From Apiotrichum sp. Y4204 (Eukaryota > Basidiomycota > Tremellomycetes > Trichosporonales > Trichosporonaceae), in NCBI GenBank assembly GCA_025531455.1, contig JAMYHL010000021.1, positions 62,001 through 126,000 of the forward strand: a DNA stretch of 64,000 nt. Reading direction: 5' to 3'. Below the pieces are notes generated by a model. It worked only from the letters and a program-made list of their open reading frames with translations. It was not told the origin of the DNA and did no database searches. Made by a program: the position numbers and the translations under genes. Shown one piece after another: positions 32,281 through 43,733 of the stretch. Positions within the stretch are counted from its first letter, which is position 1; every line of letters starts with the position of its first letter.

Positions 32281-34724
32281 CGTGGAGTTCTGGATGTGGG
32301 TGGGGTGGGGAGATGGGGAGGGGGGAGTGCGGCGTGCGACGTACGACGTGCGACTTTTGTATGCGCTCTATGCACTTGGAGTTGCGGACGATGCAAAGTC
32401 CAAGAATGCAAGCATTGTCAGTGTCAAGATCAAGATCAGTGTCAGCGTGAGCGGTGGCGTTGGGCGCCCATCCAGCGCGACTCAGACCAGTGCTAGCCTG
32501 CTAGGATTGCTCGCCACCCGTTTGTCACTGATCACTGACGAGACGAGAGTCGAGGGGATGGATGCTGGGCAGCCGGCGGCCGGCAGTCAATTGTTTGATT
32601 TATACACCGGTCTCAGGCGACGATGAAGAGCACCGCGATCGACAGCGTGGAGCGCGCTGTACCTAAACGATGTACAGTACGTACAGTACCATGTACTATG
32701 TATACCTGCCAAGTGCAAGGGAAATGGATACAGTACTGTAGTACACAGAGGGTGGTGGCGCATCCTGTGTCATCGCCTTGATGACAACGCCATTGTGCGC
32801 GATATACAGGCGATGCGGTGCGGAATGCTATACAATTCCAGCCACACAACCCGAGCCGACAGCCGGCAGGTCTGCAGCGTTCAATCACTTCATTCTGCCG
32901 TCAATCTGCCGCTGGGCATCGCGTCGTGCTGCTGGTCGGCGGTAGAACTGGAGATGAAACTCCGGATATAGTCGTCATGGGAAGGCTAAAGCATGACTGG
33001 GCCAAGTAGAGGTTAGGGTAGGGACTCGCGTACTCGAGAACAATACAGAGACACACCTGCAGAACGTCAGGGAGAAGCGAGAAAAGAAAACTTACTGCAC
33101 AATTCGACCTCACAGCAAGAGGACAAGTGGACCACCACTCTGGCACCAGGACAGCGGGGTCTCGACCGGGATCCAGGACAGGCCCGGGGCCTGGTGACAC
33201 CCTTGTTGCCTCGTCGTAGGAAAGTAGGTCGATAGAGCGAGCCCGTCCACTCGGCAATGGAGATATGGATACAGACCCCGTCGTTCGCGTCGTCGTGTCT
33301 GGGTCCACCATCACCAGGGCCATGAATCTCCGAAACTTTGAAACGCTGTCGGCAGAGAGACCAAGCTTAAACCCAAAGACGTCAATGCCGGCCCGGAATG
33401 TTGAGAATGGGGTTTCTTTGCCACACCGGGCGATGGGAGATGGGAGATGCGAGCTGCGAGCTGGGAAGTGGGAGTTGGTAGTGGAGATTGTGGTCTCTGT
33501 TGTCATGCTATGTAGATGTTCCTCGCCGTGTGATCTCCACCAGAGATATCTGCTCTCGCATGGGATATCACCTCATCTCAAAGCTGGATATCCGGCACCG
33601 CGACGCCAAGATACATAGGTAGCAAAGCATCTCCGACACTCGGCTTCGGCCACCTGACACACCGATCCCGAACGCCTTGTGCCCATGCTCGAACAGCCGG
33701 CAGACAGCGAATCACAACCTCAAAGCCCAAACTCACAGCTCCAAGGCCACAATCGCAGGGGCGCCACTTCTGATGCGAAACCTTGTTCCGGGGCGTCGCT
33801 GTGAGATAGACATGTCGTGAAGGCAGGCGGGGGCCGGCGAGCGCGGCGACAGCGGCAGAACAGGCACCGAATGACGAGTTGAGGGTCCCGGAATCCAGAA
33901 ATCCAGGAGCAGTGTGATCAATGATGCAGAGCCAGTGTCTTGGTGCCTCGTGGCCATAGTCAATTCTGTATTCTCCGACTCTGAACAGTCTCTCAATGCC
34001 ACTACTGTGTCGCCCGGACCTCGGCGAGGATGAGCTTTACATTGCAGATGACAACATGGAGCGACGGTGACTCCCTGTTACGCCGATGGACGATTCAGAG
34101 CTCCAAAGAAGCATGATAGATTGGAGCACCACGACATACTGTATCGGAAGATCGACAGCCAGAACCTGGCAGCCTCGGCCGTGAGCTGTACGACCTGTGG
34201 TCTTTTCCTATCTGTGCCCGTCGACCGCCGGGCTGCACGGGCTGCGCAGCACGTTCTCACCGATATCTCTTGCCCGCAACTCTCTTTCGCACCTCTTCGC
34301 ACTTCGCACTCTCCTCACGGCCCGCGGAGCGGTGCAGCCATGCCGCGGACGGTCATATCTTCCCGCATACCCCGCAAACCTGCTCCACCTGTCCCACCTG
34401 TCCCCGGCTCCGAACGCTCGCAGCTATCGGAATCGCGGAGCCCAAGAGGCGATGCAGTCATGCAGCCCATGCATGTCATACTCTACACTCTATTTAATTC
34501 TAGAAATACTACTGGTGGAATGCTGACCATTTCTGAGTCAGATAGATCTCTTGAGCTGTTATGGGTTGCTGTTGTCGCCGAGACGAGAGATTGTCAGCTC
34601 GGAAGCTCGGACCTTTGCCCTCGGCCTCGGACTGCGAAGGGCGCGAAGGGAGGGATCGACCGTGCCTGGCATACCGAGACGAGTCCGAGAAGTCTCAAAG
34701 GCCCGAGTCTGTAAACTCTCTTCC

Positions 34725-34760
34725 TCCTTGTCTCCTTGTCTCCTTGTCTCCTTGTCTCCT
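34725..34760. repeat. 8-base tandem repeat (tccttgtc)
   Basis: Four and a half perfect units of tccttgtc in intergenic DNA. Confidence 0.85.
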
Positions 34761-34997
34761 CATGCACTCGATGACGAGTGGGATCGGGTACCGAGTGGAC
34801 GGCTCGACTGCATGTGTAACCGCCGACCTCTGGCCTAGGGTCTCGGCCTCTAGGCCGCCGCGGGGTTGCGGCTGTGCACTCGTCTCGTATAATATTCTGT
34901 GCAGCACGGCAGTGCCATGTAAATGGTGTGTGATGTACATGGTGTTGAGAGGTCCAGAAGGAGAGTGAGTGGCAGCTTGGCAGTGTGCAACAAGAGA

Positions 34998-35005
34998 TAT
35001 AATAA
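34998..35005 (+). promoter_or_regulatory. TATA-like box upstream of the RTA1-type gene
   Basis: TATAATAA about 70 bases before the start codon, followed by a C/T-rich leader. Confidence 0.35.
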
Positions 35006-35075
35006 GATCAGCTACAAGAATGGCCTTCTTATCTCCCCCACTCGACCCTCCTCATCCTCCTCAGTCCCCACTATC

Positions 35076-36347
35076 ATGAACCCCGCAAACGCCTCTTGCT
35101 ACGCGTACGACGGCGACTTTAGCCGCAACGCCGTCGGCGTGCCGCACGTCGTGCCGTGCAACCTCGTCCCCGGGTCGCCTAACCTCTTCACCGGCGTCGT
35201 AGAGTACTCGCAGTACGGATACAACCAGATCCCCTGGGTGGTCTATACGTGAGAACAACCTTCAGCTCGCGGGCTCTGATGACTGACTCCCAGCTTCCTC
35301 GCGCTCAACATCCTCTCGCTCCTCGCTCACGTCGGACAGGGTATTTGGTGGAAGACGTGGTGGACGCTTCCCACGCTTGCGGGCGGCGCGGCCGTCGAGG
35401 TCATCGGGTGGGGCGGCCGCCTGTGGTCCCTCACGAGCGAGGAGTGGACGCCGCACTTTGGCGGCATGTGGCTCTCCGAGTACAATGGGTTTATCATGCA
35501 GTGAGTCACCAAGAAGTAACCAGGCTGAAGAATGACATTAACCCTGCCAGGATCGTCTGCCTCGTCATCGGCCCGACCTTCTTCTCGGCCGCCAACTACA
35601 TTCTCCTAAACCGCCTCGTTCGCCTCACGGGCGGCAAGTACTCGAGCGTCACGCCCAAGAGCTTCGCCATCGCGTTTATTATCTTTGATATCGCGTGTCT
35701 TGTCGTCCAGGCCGTCGGCGGCGGTATCGCGGGCACGGCCGACACGTCAGAGGACGCGGACACCGGCGCGTACATTATGACTGGCGGTGTTTGTCTCCAG
35801 CGTACGTGGGGAGAAAGTATCTCGAGCTGACAACAGTCCTCATCACGGTCATCTTTGTCGGGCTCTACCTCGAGTTTATCTACCGCTTCGCGCGCCGCCT
35901 CCCCGCCAGGAAGCAGTACGACGTCACGGCGTGGTTCAAGTGTGGTGCTGCGCGCCGCCGGTCGCGCGAGGCGCGCGACACATACACTTCGGACAAGCTG
36001 GCGCCGCTGGACGAGACGGCAGAGTTCAAGCCCGTCAGCGGGCGCGTGTGGCTCATCACGGGTGTGCTCGGACTCGCTACTGTCCTGATCACCATCCGGT
36101 AAGTCCTTTCCTTCTGAAGCTGGAGCTCACTCCCAGTGGCGTGTACCGCTCCGTCGAGCTGACAAACGGGTGGCGCGGCGAGATTGCCGTCAACCAGCCC
36201 CTCTTCCTCGGTCTCGACCCGCTCCTCATGACAATTCTCGTCGTGTCCTACAATGTCTTCCACCCCGCCATTGCCGTCAGTGGACAGGCATTGCGGGAGG
36301 CGGAGAAGGCTAATGAGGCGTCCGAGTTCCAGAACATCCAGCACTGA
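35076..36347 (+). CDS. RTA1-like seven-helix membrane protein (lipid-translocating exporter family)
   Basis: Exons 35076-35248, 35294-35500, 35551-35801, 35837-36098 and 36137-36347 give 367 residues with about seven hydrophobic segments, starting at WVVYTFLALNILSLLAHV. Family marks include IGPTFFSAANYILLNRLVRL, FIIFDIACLVVQAVGGG and GLYLEFIYRFARR, then RGVYRSVELTNGWRG late in the protein. Relatives include Saccharomyces Rta1, Rsb1 and Rtm1, linked to 7-aminocholesterol resistance and sphingoid-base export. The extracellular N-terminus carries an NAS glycosylation sequon. A charged loop of about 50 residues (RRRSREARD and following) sits between helices 6 and 7. Substrate cannot be read from sequence. 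Confidence 0.9.
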
Positions 36348-38182
36348 GTCGACGAGACAACAGTCGGTTCTGCTAATAAAGCGCCAAATTGATTATAGAA
36401 ACACTACCTTCCGTAAGAATTCACTCCCGGGCCACCGACCCGGCATAGACGCTCCTTGCCGTGCTGTGTATATTAAGTAGAATGTTTCTCGATGGATCCG
36501 GATGATCAAAAAGGCTTGGCATCAGATGGACGAGTGATGGTCGTCGTTCTGAAGATCAAAGATGACGCTCTTGATCCTTCCCATTCCTTAGATACAGAGC
36601 CTGAAACAAAACAAGCTCTCTACTGCACCGCACCAACGTATGACAAGCTGCGAGGCGCAATGGCGCAATTCATTCCTCGCAACTCGCGATTCCCGAGCTC
36701 CGAGGCTTTGCGAGATTTGCAGCTCGTCAAAGCCAAAGTGGAACGGTTCCGCGGCTGTCAGATTATGCGTTCATGACAAGTGTGTGTTTGTTGTTGCGGC
36801 GCTCGAGTCGATCACAGAATCACAGGCTTTATCTCTACTCTGAGAACATCCGCACTCTGTGCGAATGTGCGATTCGTCACTGCCGGCACAGCTCTCGGCA
36901 CAGAACAATATATGCCTCGTCGATATGACCGTAGAATGGCGCATTCACATCCAGTTGTCTTCGCGGCAATACTTTGCGGGAATAGTCACCTTCCTAACCT
37001 GAGGCAGAATAAAAAGTCTCTGTGTTGTCTCTCTGATTATTTTGAGTGAGAATTAGTCGTTGCAGATGGGTGGATGCTCGGAACAAACGTGGCTGGCCTT
37101 GCATGTCCGATATCCGGCAAGCCCCGAAGAAGAACAGGAAGAGAATACCCACTTAACATGCATATTATTTCTCCGGATCCGGGCCCATGGGCTCACCCTC
37201 AACCATCCTTCGGAATGCCGGCATCGCAAGCCTTGTTCAGCCTTGTCTTCTGTCCTGACCCTAGAGCCCCAGAGTTCCAGAGCATTGAGCATCACAGTGG
37301 GGCCAGGCTCTATTACTCTATTCTGTTTCTAGCCGCGGTCCTTTTGTAGAATGGGAAAAACAACTCTACTTCTTGATAGGGCCCCAGAAGATGAGGCGGT
37401 GCGGCGGGCAAGTATGCCCGCCGGCCGGGATATCGACCATCCTCATACTCATACTCATGCTGCCATGCTGCCCATATGATTGATTGTCGCTGGCTGAGAT
37501 CTCGGATGATGGGATGGCTGCCGCTCGGCAGGGCTACGCGCAGTCGTCCTCACTGCCTTGGGGGTCATCTTGCCAGGGAGCAGGAAGCCGGAAAGCTGAC
37601 AGATGGGCCCCAAGGACCCAAGAAGGACAAAGGTCGGGGGAGCGAATGCGGAGGTACACAGATCACAGAGCATGCGGCGTCTCGAGTGCCGCCTGAACAT
37701 GCTGAACATGCTGAACATGTGCACATCCGTGAGCGAGGATAGCGAGACGCTGGCGCGTCACGTCGTTCCGAACGATCCGAACGGGCCGCTCGTCCGTTCG
37801 TCGCATGATGGCATGAGGACGCGAGGCATGTTCTTGGCATTAGATTGCGAATGGGCCAGCCGTCGTACCAAGCAACGCGAGGTGCACTGCTACTGCGAGT
37901 CCGAATGGAGAAGAGATTGCGAATACTCATCGAGTGCACCGCTCAGCACGCAGCTTGCTGTGGCCATATGGGGCTTTCCAGCGGCACTCGCGTCGGTCGG
38001 CAAGTAGATGCTTGCAGAGAATGCAACGTGCGCCGTACTGAGCAATGCATGCATTGATAGCGAGATGCATTCACAGATCAAAAGACGTACAAATTTGAGC
38101 GAGAGAATGAAAGAGGATGGTGGTCTGTCCCCATGGAGGATTGATTTTCAGCCGATTTTCCACTAATTTATCTTTATTTTTG
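36348..38182. other. 1.8 kb intergenic region
   Basis: No gene recognised. A three-unit 9-base repeat (ctgaacatg) lies at 37693-37719. Several short frames are present but lack family signal. The last 150 bases before the transcription factor are C/T-rich. Confidence 0.4.
37693..37719. repeat. 9-base tandem repeat, three units
   Basis: Three perfect copies of ctgaacatg in intergenic DNA. Confidence 0.85.
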
Positions 38183-41161
38183 ATGATGGTTCCATATCTT
38201 CCATACTCTCCATACTTTACTCCATCCCCAACTCCATCTCCCTACCCTCCATATCCCAATCCTTCTCTCAACTTGCACGCACCCATTCCGCGGTACGCGT
38301 CCCCGCCCGAGCTATATCCCCGGTACAGCATGGACGGCGGCGAACGCAAGCGCTCCGGCTCACACGAGGAGGGGAGTGCCAAGCGGCCGAAACCGGTCAC
38401 TGCCGCGCCGGCGGCATCACAGGTGGAGCAGAGGCGTGAGTTTCCAGGCAGCAACTTGGTGCTTTTCGGGCCTGATCTCGGAGACTGACACCGATAACTG
38501 ACATCCCAGGCCCACTCGCCCGGTACGTTGCCGACGAAAACACCTCTGACGAGCAGCGGAGATGCATGCAACGCGTGCCGGAGTCGCAAAGTCGTGCGTT
38601 TCCCTAGTTACTAGTCACTAGTTACTCACCCACTCACGGCAGCGGTGTACCGGCGAACGACCGACCTGTTCCAACTGCACAAAACGTACCCGGCCATGCG
38701 TGTACTCTGAGAAACGGTACATGCTTACCGTGCTCGACGACGCCAAGCCGATGACCACGCCGATGGGCTACTTTCCAATGATGCAGCCGGCCGCGCAAGG
38801 TAGTAGCCTGGGCATGCCGAGTCTGGCCCCCAGCATGCCCAGCAGCGTTCCTCACAGCGTACCTAACAGCGTACCCCACAGCATACCCACGGGCAGCAGC
38901 GACGGCACGGGTTCGCTCTCTCTTCCTCTAGGGGGAACGCCGCACAGCCTGCTGTCCGCGAGCCCCGGCGCCGTCCCGCTACTCTCGCCACCGGGCACGA
39001 CGCCGTTCACGCCGTTTACGAGCGACATGTTCCAGTTCTCCAGTTTTCTCCCCGTTCTGGGCAGCTCTCCAACAGGGCTTAGTGGGCAGACCCTGCCGCC
39101 GGAATATGCAGGGCTCGACCTCGACGCGCTTATCCGTGAACTGCAGCAGGACATTGCCGAGCAGCAGGCCTCCCAGCAGGCGCCGCCCGCGGCGCCCGCC
39201 CCGCCTGCTGATCCCACCGAGCTGACCGCCCTCGAAAAGGAGCACTTGTGAGTCCTTTGCTCATCCAACTCCACCACCATTGACCACCAGCATATGGCTG
39301 TACTTTAGCCACCAGCGGCTGTTCTGTCTAGAAATGCATTTTACGACGTTCTGGAATCGCCTGCAGTCCGACGACCCCAAAGAGCAGCCCCATCCGTGTC
39401 TACTCAATGCAATTGTGCGTATTACTGTTCATTCCTCTGCATCCTGGATACGTTGTGGAATGTGGGATGTCATGACGGTCACCCACTGCCGCGTTCCGGT
39501 GCACCACGCGGCGCCACGGCAGTGCACTAGGCGAGTCCAGGCCAGGAAGTACGGCGATATCCATGCTGTGCAGGCGTGTGTCCTGCAGTAGCCAAGCCAA
39601 GCCATGCCCACTGTGGCGGACATCTACAGCAGCCTCTCCACTCATAGAGGATCACCACTGACAGCAGTATCTCGTTACGTGCTGGGCGTCTAGCTCGCAG
39701 ACGCTGCGCGACCGTGCGGCAGGCTTCTACAACAAGGCTTACGACCACCTGCGCGACGCGATGGCGCAGAGCGACCGCCTGCTTGACGCCGCGCGTGCGG
39801 GCTTCCTCATGACATGCTACCTGTACAGTATGACGCGGTTCTGCCAGGTGCGTGTGGCGCCCATTCATGTAGCTCACACCAGGCGGCGACAATGGCCGGC
39901 ATGACATTCAGCATCGCGATCATGTGCGGCCTCCACCTCATCCCCCGCTCGCGCTTCATCCCCGGAGAGCAGTGCATGCCGTGCCGCCGCCTCCGTCGCC
40001 ACCCCATCGTGTACCTCGGGCCGCCCAGGTCGCAGATCGAGGTCGCGGAGAGGATCTACACCTTGTAAGGAAGCGACAGACTTGCGTGCATGCTGACCCT
40101 CCCAGCTGGAGCGTGTTCATGCTCGACCGCTGCGCGCAGGTTAGCCAGGAGTGGCCGCCGGGCCTCGGCGTCGACTGGGCGTGCACGCCGCTGCCCCGGC
40201 CGTGGTCCGAGTACGAGGCTGTGAGTGGCGTGCGATATCATGACTGACGGTAGCCTGGGGACCACCTGGACGATGACGAGACCCTGTTTGATCTCATGCA
40301 GTGCCGCCGGCCGGTGAAGGAGCCTACCGAACTGTATGTCAACTGCTGTCGCGATGCTAATAGTCAGGGGGCAGGTCCTCAAGGCCATCGAGATTCTGTT
40401 CCGGTGCTCCCAGCTGGCCGTGGAGATGACCTCCCACGCGGCATCTGCGGCAAGCTACGATGTCATTTGGGGCAATGGCGAGCGAGCTGTGCGCGAAAGG
40501 GCCCTCCTCACAAAGGTTCTGGAGACCTATACAGATCAGCTCCCCCCCGAGCTCAAGGGCGTGCAGACGACAACGGAGGGGAAAAGCATCACAAATATGA
40601 CAGGCACGCTTGTGAGTCGCTGCTTCGTTGCCTAACACAGCTTAGTTGACACTCCACAGCAGTTCATGCTTGGTGGTGCGCAGATGTTTCTGCACGACAC
40701 AAACACCTTTGATGACCCGAACGAGCTCGCGCTCGCGGCTGTGCGGCGTATGCTTGGGGTGATCTACCTCCTCGGCGATGAGGAGACGACTTTTGACTCC
40801 GGTTTATTAGTGGTCATGGTGTGGGGCAAGATGGGAAAGGTGCTCATTCGTGAGAGCCTGCGGTTAGAGAAGCTGGGCGATACGTTTGGTGAGTCTTGGA
40901 GGTGAGCCTGTCCTGACACCAGGTTCGGCCAAGGTGGACGCCGAGCTCAACACTGTCATCCGCGCACTCAAGGAGCGCGGCAAGCAGTTTGTCCTCGCGA
41001 AAATGCAGGCCGAAAACCTCGAGCTCAACCGCCACGAGACGTATACCTTCCACCCTGGGGGATACAAGGCGGAGGACAAGGAGTATCTTGGTTGTGCGTG
41101 GCCGCGGGCTCCCGGTGTTGAGCAGGGTGTCCCGGAGATGGCGCAGAATGGGAAGTTGTAG
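38183..41161 (+). CDS. Zn(2)Cys(6) fungal transcription factor
   Basis: Binuclear zinc-cluster regulator with a fungal-specific transcription factor middle domain. The zinc cluster spans the junction of exons 2 and 3: CNAC, RSRKVR, then C, five residues, CSNC, six residues, C (C-x2-C-x6-C-x5-C-x2-C-x6-C). Exons after the first are 38510-38593, 38643-39247, 39291-39414, 39668-39847, 39883-40064, 40106-40220, 40254-40333, 40368-40611, 40660-40888 and 40923-41161. Exon 1 is uncertain. It may start at 38183 (Pro/Tyr-rich leader) or at 38330 (MDGGERKRSG). Only donors that leave phase 0 fit, namely 38423 (GTGGAG) or 38459 (GTGCTT). Residues 100-290 are low complexity. The intron at 39415-39667 is 253 bases, unusually long. 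It may regulate the nearby metabolic genes. Confidence 0.85.
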
Positions 41162-41586
41162 AGTGCTCGTGACAAAGATAGAGTCTGCAGTGAGAAGTGG
41201 CAACGAAGGATAGGGTGGCGCTGTATCAGTCCATGCCCATGTATTTATACTCTCAGCACGGGACACTGATTGCATTCAACGACACTGCCAACTACAGCAG
41301 GCGGGGCTAACTATAGTACAGCATGCGTGACGTGGTGTTTGCCGCGACGGTCGAGACAGTTGTTTACGTGGGTTTCGCAACTTCTGAGCGGGGAACTTGA
41401 TGTTTGTGTTTCTTCCATTCTTCTGATCGTATTCGCGTGTTTCGTTTATCTTTTCTTCACACGCCTATCGTATGGAGTTTCTGGTTTTATCGGCCATATT
41501 TCCTTGTGTTCAGTGTTGGCCTCCGTGCATTCCCTGTTGTTTTTTGTCTACGTCCCGCAATCAGCCCAGGCCAAGTGAGTCTCCTG
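41162..41586. other. Convergent intergenic region
   Basis: About 425 AT-richer bases between the transcription factor and the two-repeat protein. A further small exon of the reverse gene could lie here, because a good GTAAGT donor overlaps its stop codon. Confidence 0.4.
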
Positions 41587-41985
41587 TTACTTACGGTCAT
41601 CCGCCACGAGACCCTCGTTGAGGGGCGCGAGGTGCGTGCTCTCAATAAGGCCCGGCCGCGCCTCGCACGAGTTACGCCTTGGGCCCTTGTTCGGGCGCAC
41701 ATGTTCGCGGGGAATCCCGGGAGGAGGGGAGCCCGATTCGAGTGTCTTGTGCCGGTGCTGAGATAAATAAAGAACATACAGTTATCATCTCACCTCTGGG
41801 GACATGAGGCCCTCGTTCAGCGGGGCGAGGTGCGTGCTCTCGATGAGACCGGGCATGGCCTCGCACGAGTTGCGGCGCGGGCCCTTTGTCTGCCGGACGT
41901 GTTCGCGGGGGATGCCCGCGGGCGGAGAGGTGGCCATCTGGGGTGTGAGTAGTGGCGATAACTGACGGCGTACCTGGTCGGACAT
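41587..41985 (-). CDS. Small protein with two near-identical 35-residue repeats, function unknown
   Basis: Exons 41985-41974, 41937-41794 and 41757-41587 (both introns 36 bases, phase 0) encode 108 residues. Exons 2 and 3 each carry one copy of a motif that runs GIPREHVR, two variable residues, KGPRRNSCEA, one variable residue, PGLIESTHLAPLNEGL. Copy-to-copy identity at the protein level is about 90 percent across 36 positions, while the DNA differs at many third bases, which points to purifying selection on both. The RRNS core resembles a basophilic kinase site (R-R-x-S). The final codons (DDRK, stop) overlap a perfect GTAAGT donor, so an additional terminal exon is possible. I do not recognise the family. 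Confidence 0.75.
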
Positions 41986-42067
41986 TGTGAGTATTGCAGA
42001 GTTGTAGTAGTCTGATGGGTGAGGTTGAGGTTGGGGGGATGGGGATGGGCGCTCCACTCCCGGCCGG

Positions 42068-42074
42068 TATATAT
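42068..42074 (-). promoter_or_regulatory. TATA box of the two-repeat protein gene
   Basis: ATATATA on the reverse strand about 85 bases upstream of the start codon. It is the clearest core-promoter candidate near that gene and supports it being a real transcription unit. Confidence 0.45.
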
Positions 42075-43048
42075 CTCACAGACGACGTGTGCTGCATACA
42101 GTAGTAGAGAATTCTCTCATTCTCTCATTCTATTCCAGTGCGTTCCACTCTGCCAGGTGCCAGGAAGCAGATGATTCATAGCATTTCATCGGGGCGCACA
42201 TGTCGTGCGGACGGTGGGAAAGCCAAACTGCGCACTTAGATGCATCACCCGGGGGCTCGTATTAGTGATCCTTGATCTAGTGATCAGTGCGTCAGTGGTT
42301 GTACTGTGCCGTCTCGTGCCCGGCCAAGTGGCCAAGTGATCCAAGTGAACCCAAGTGTGAGAGTTGGAGAGTGTCTTGCTTCCCTGCCCGAGGTGTGTGG
42401 TCAGTGGTCAGTGAGATCATGATGATCATGAGACCCCGTCCGGTCCGGTGATATGGGGATGGATCATTGGCGATTCGTGCGATTCTGGGCGGCCGCCAGC
42501 GGACGCTGGCGGAGAGGTTTATCGGCGGCGGACGGGCATGGCAAATAAATGTACAAACTCACATTCCTTCGATGTGTGTCCACTGACCACTGGGAACGGG
42601 GATAGATCTATGGTAGTGTGGCCGTGTGGTGAGTAGTAGTGTGGATAGAATAGAATCGAGGTCGTGTGGCCCGCGCTGCTTTCATGCAGCGTTCATTCCG
42701 ATCTTCCGACGTCATTCGTCACATGGTTCACTGGAGATCGAGACAATGGCGAGGACGGAGGCGCAGCTGGATCTCTAGATAGATCACTAGACCCACCATG
42801 ATATATTGCCTCGCTACTGCACGTGAACCGAGTAGAGTCAGAGAAACTAAGTGCGAAATACAGGTTGGGCGCATCGTGTGCATCGAGGTTCCCACAACCA
42901 TGTGCGCCACGGAAGCTCCGAGTGGGACATGGAAGATGCCGATGTGCCGATCGTGCCGATTAACCAGTGCTTTGCCCGGTCGACCTGGTCTCCCGATATC
43001 CGCCAGGACGGGCATATCCGAACCCCGCAGGCTGGGGCGTCCACGGAC

Positions 43049-43072
43049 CACACACACACACACACACACACT
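43049..43072. repeat. CA dinucleotide microsatellite
   Basis: About eleven CA units in intergenic DNA. Confidence 0.9.
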
Positions 43073-43733
43073 CACATGCCTTCTGGCTTTTCTCTTTGTG
43101 GAGCGCGAAGCTTTGAAGCACCGAATCTGGGGACCAAGGTCAGAAGGTCAGAAGCATGTGTCGGAACCGTGTGAGAAGCATGGAAGCTTGGGTGCGTGAT
43201 AAGGACATGAGGTGTATATCCGACGATAGATGGCCGGCTCCACCCACACAACTCCACGGCACATCCCACTGGCCCACTGGATTTCGCGATACTTGTGACG
43301 CTTCAGCGAATGTCTTCCCAGTTGTGATCTGGGAGCTTGAACTCGGGCCGCATTACACGAGCACGCGGTAGAGACACTCAGAATTGGAGTTATCCGGTTT
43401 CCCCTGTGTTGGCCGTTATCTCGGCGCAGCGGAAATGCCCACCATCAATCCACCATCTCAGTCCTACTGGACCTTCGACACACCTTCAATCCGGAAGATG
43501 GACTCGGTATCGCCCTACAGCTCGGTGCATGCGCCGGAAGTACGTTCCTGCGGGTATAGTACCCCCACTACCCCGCTTACTACCGCTCCGCTCTCGGCCG
43601 TCCCTCAGCTCGCGCTCGGCTGCGGTAATCCGGAGTTCGGAAAGTGTGCGTCGTTCGCAACGCGCTCCATCTTTGCTCATAAAGGCGGTCCTCTCAACTC
43701 GCAAATACCTAGAATCCCAGAACATCCACAATA

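Larger units (their letters stand above)
32281..35075. other. 2.8 kb gene-poor region
   Basis: Several frames of 100-215 codons occur here on both strands, but none has recognisable motifs, convincing introns or consistent codon use. An 8-base microsatellite-like repeat lies at 34725-34760 and an AT-rich TATA-like box at 34998 precedes the RTA1-type gene. Recurrent gtacagta words near 32660-32760 hint at small palindromic sequences. It is otherwise anonymous. Confidence 0.4.
41986..43733. other. 1.7 kb intergenic region with dinucleotide repeat
   Basis: Promoter of the small reverse gene (TATATAT at 42068) and of the MmgE/PrpD gene. It includes a CA dinucleotide tract at 43049-43072 and several ccaagtg words near 42325-42355. 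No gene recognised. Confidence 0.45.

Noticed and set aside
32901..33506. Reverse frame of 201 codons in the 2.8 kb gap
   Set aside because: No domain, mixed codon use, and no splice or promoter support; kept out of the gene list.
34067..34714. Forward frame of 215 codons
   Set aside because: Low-complexity and without motifs; overlaps other equally open frames.
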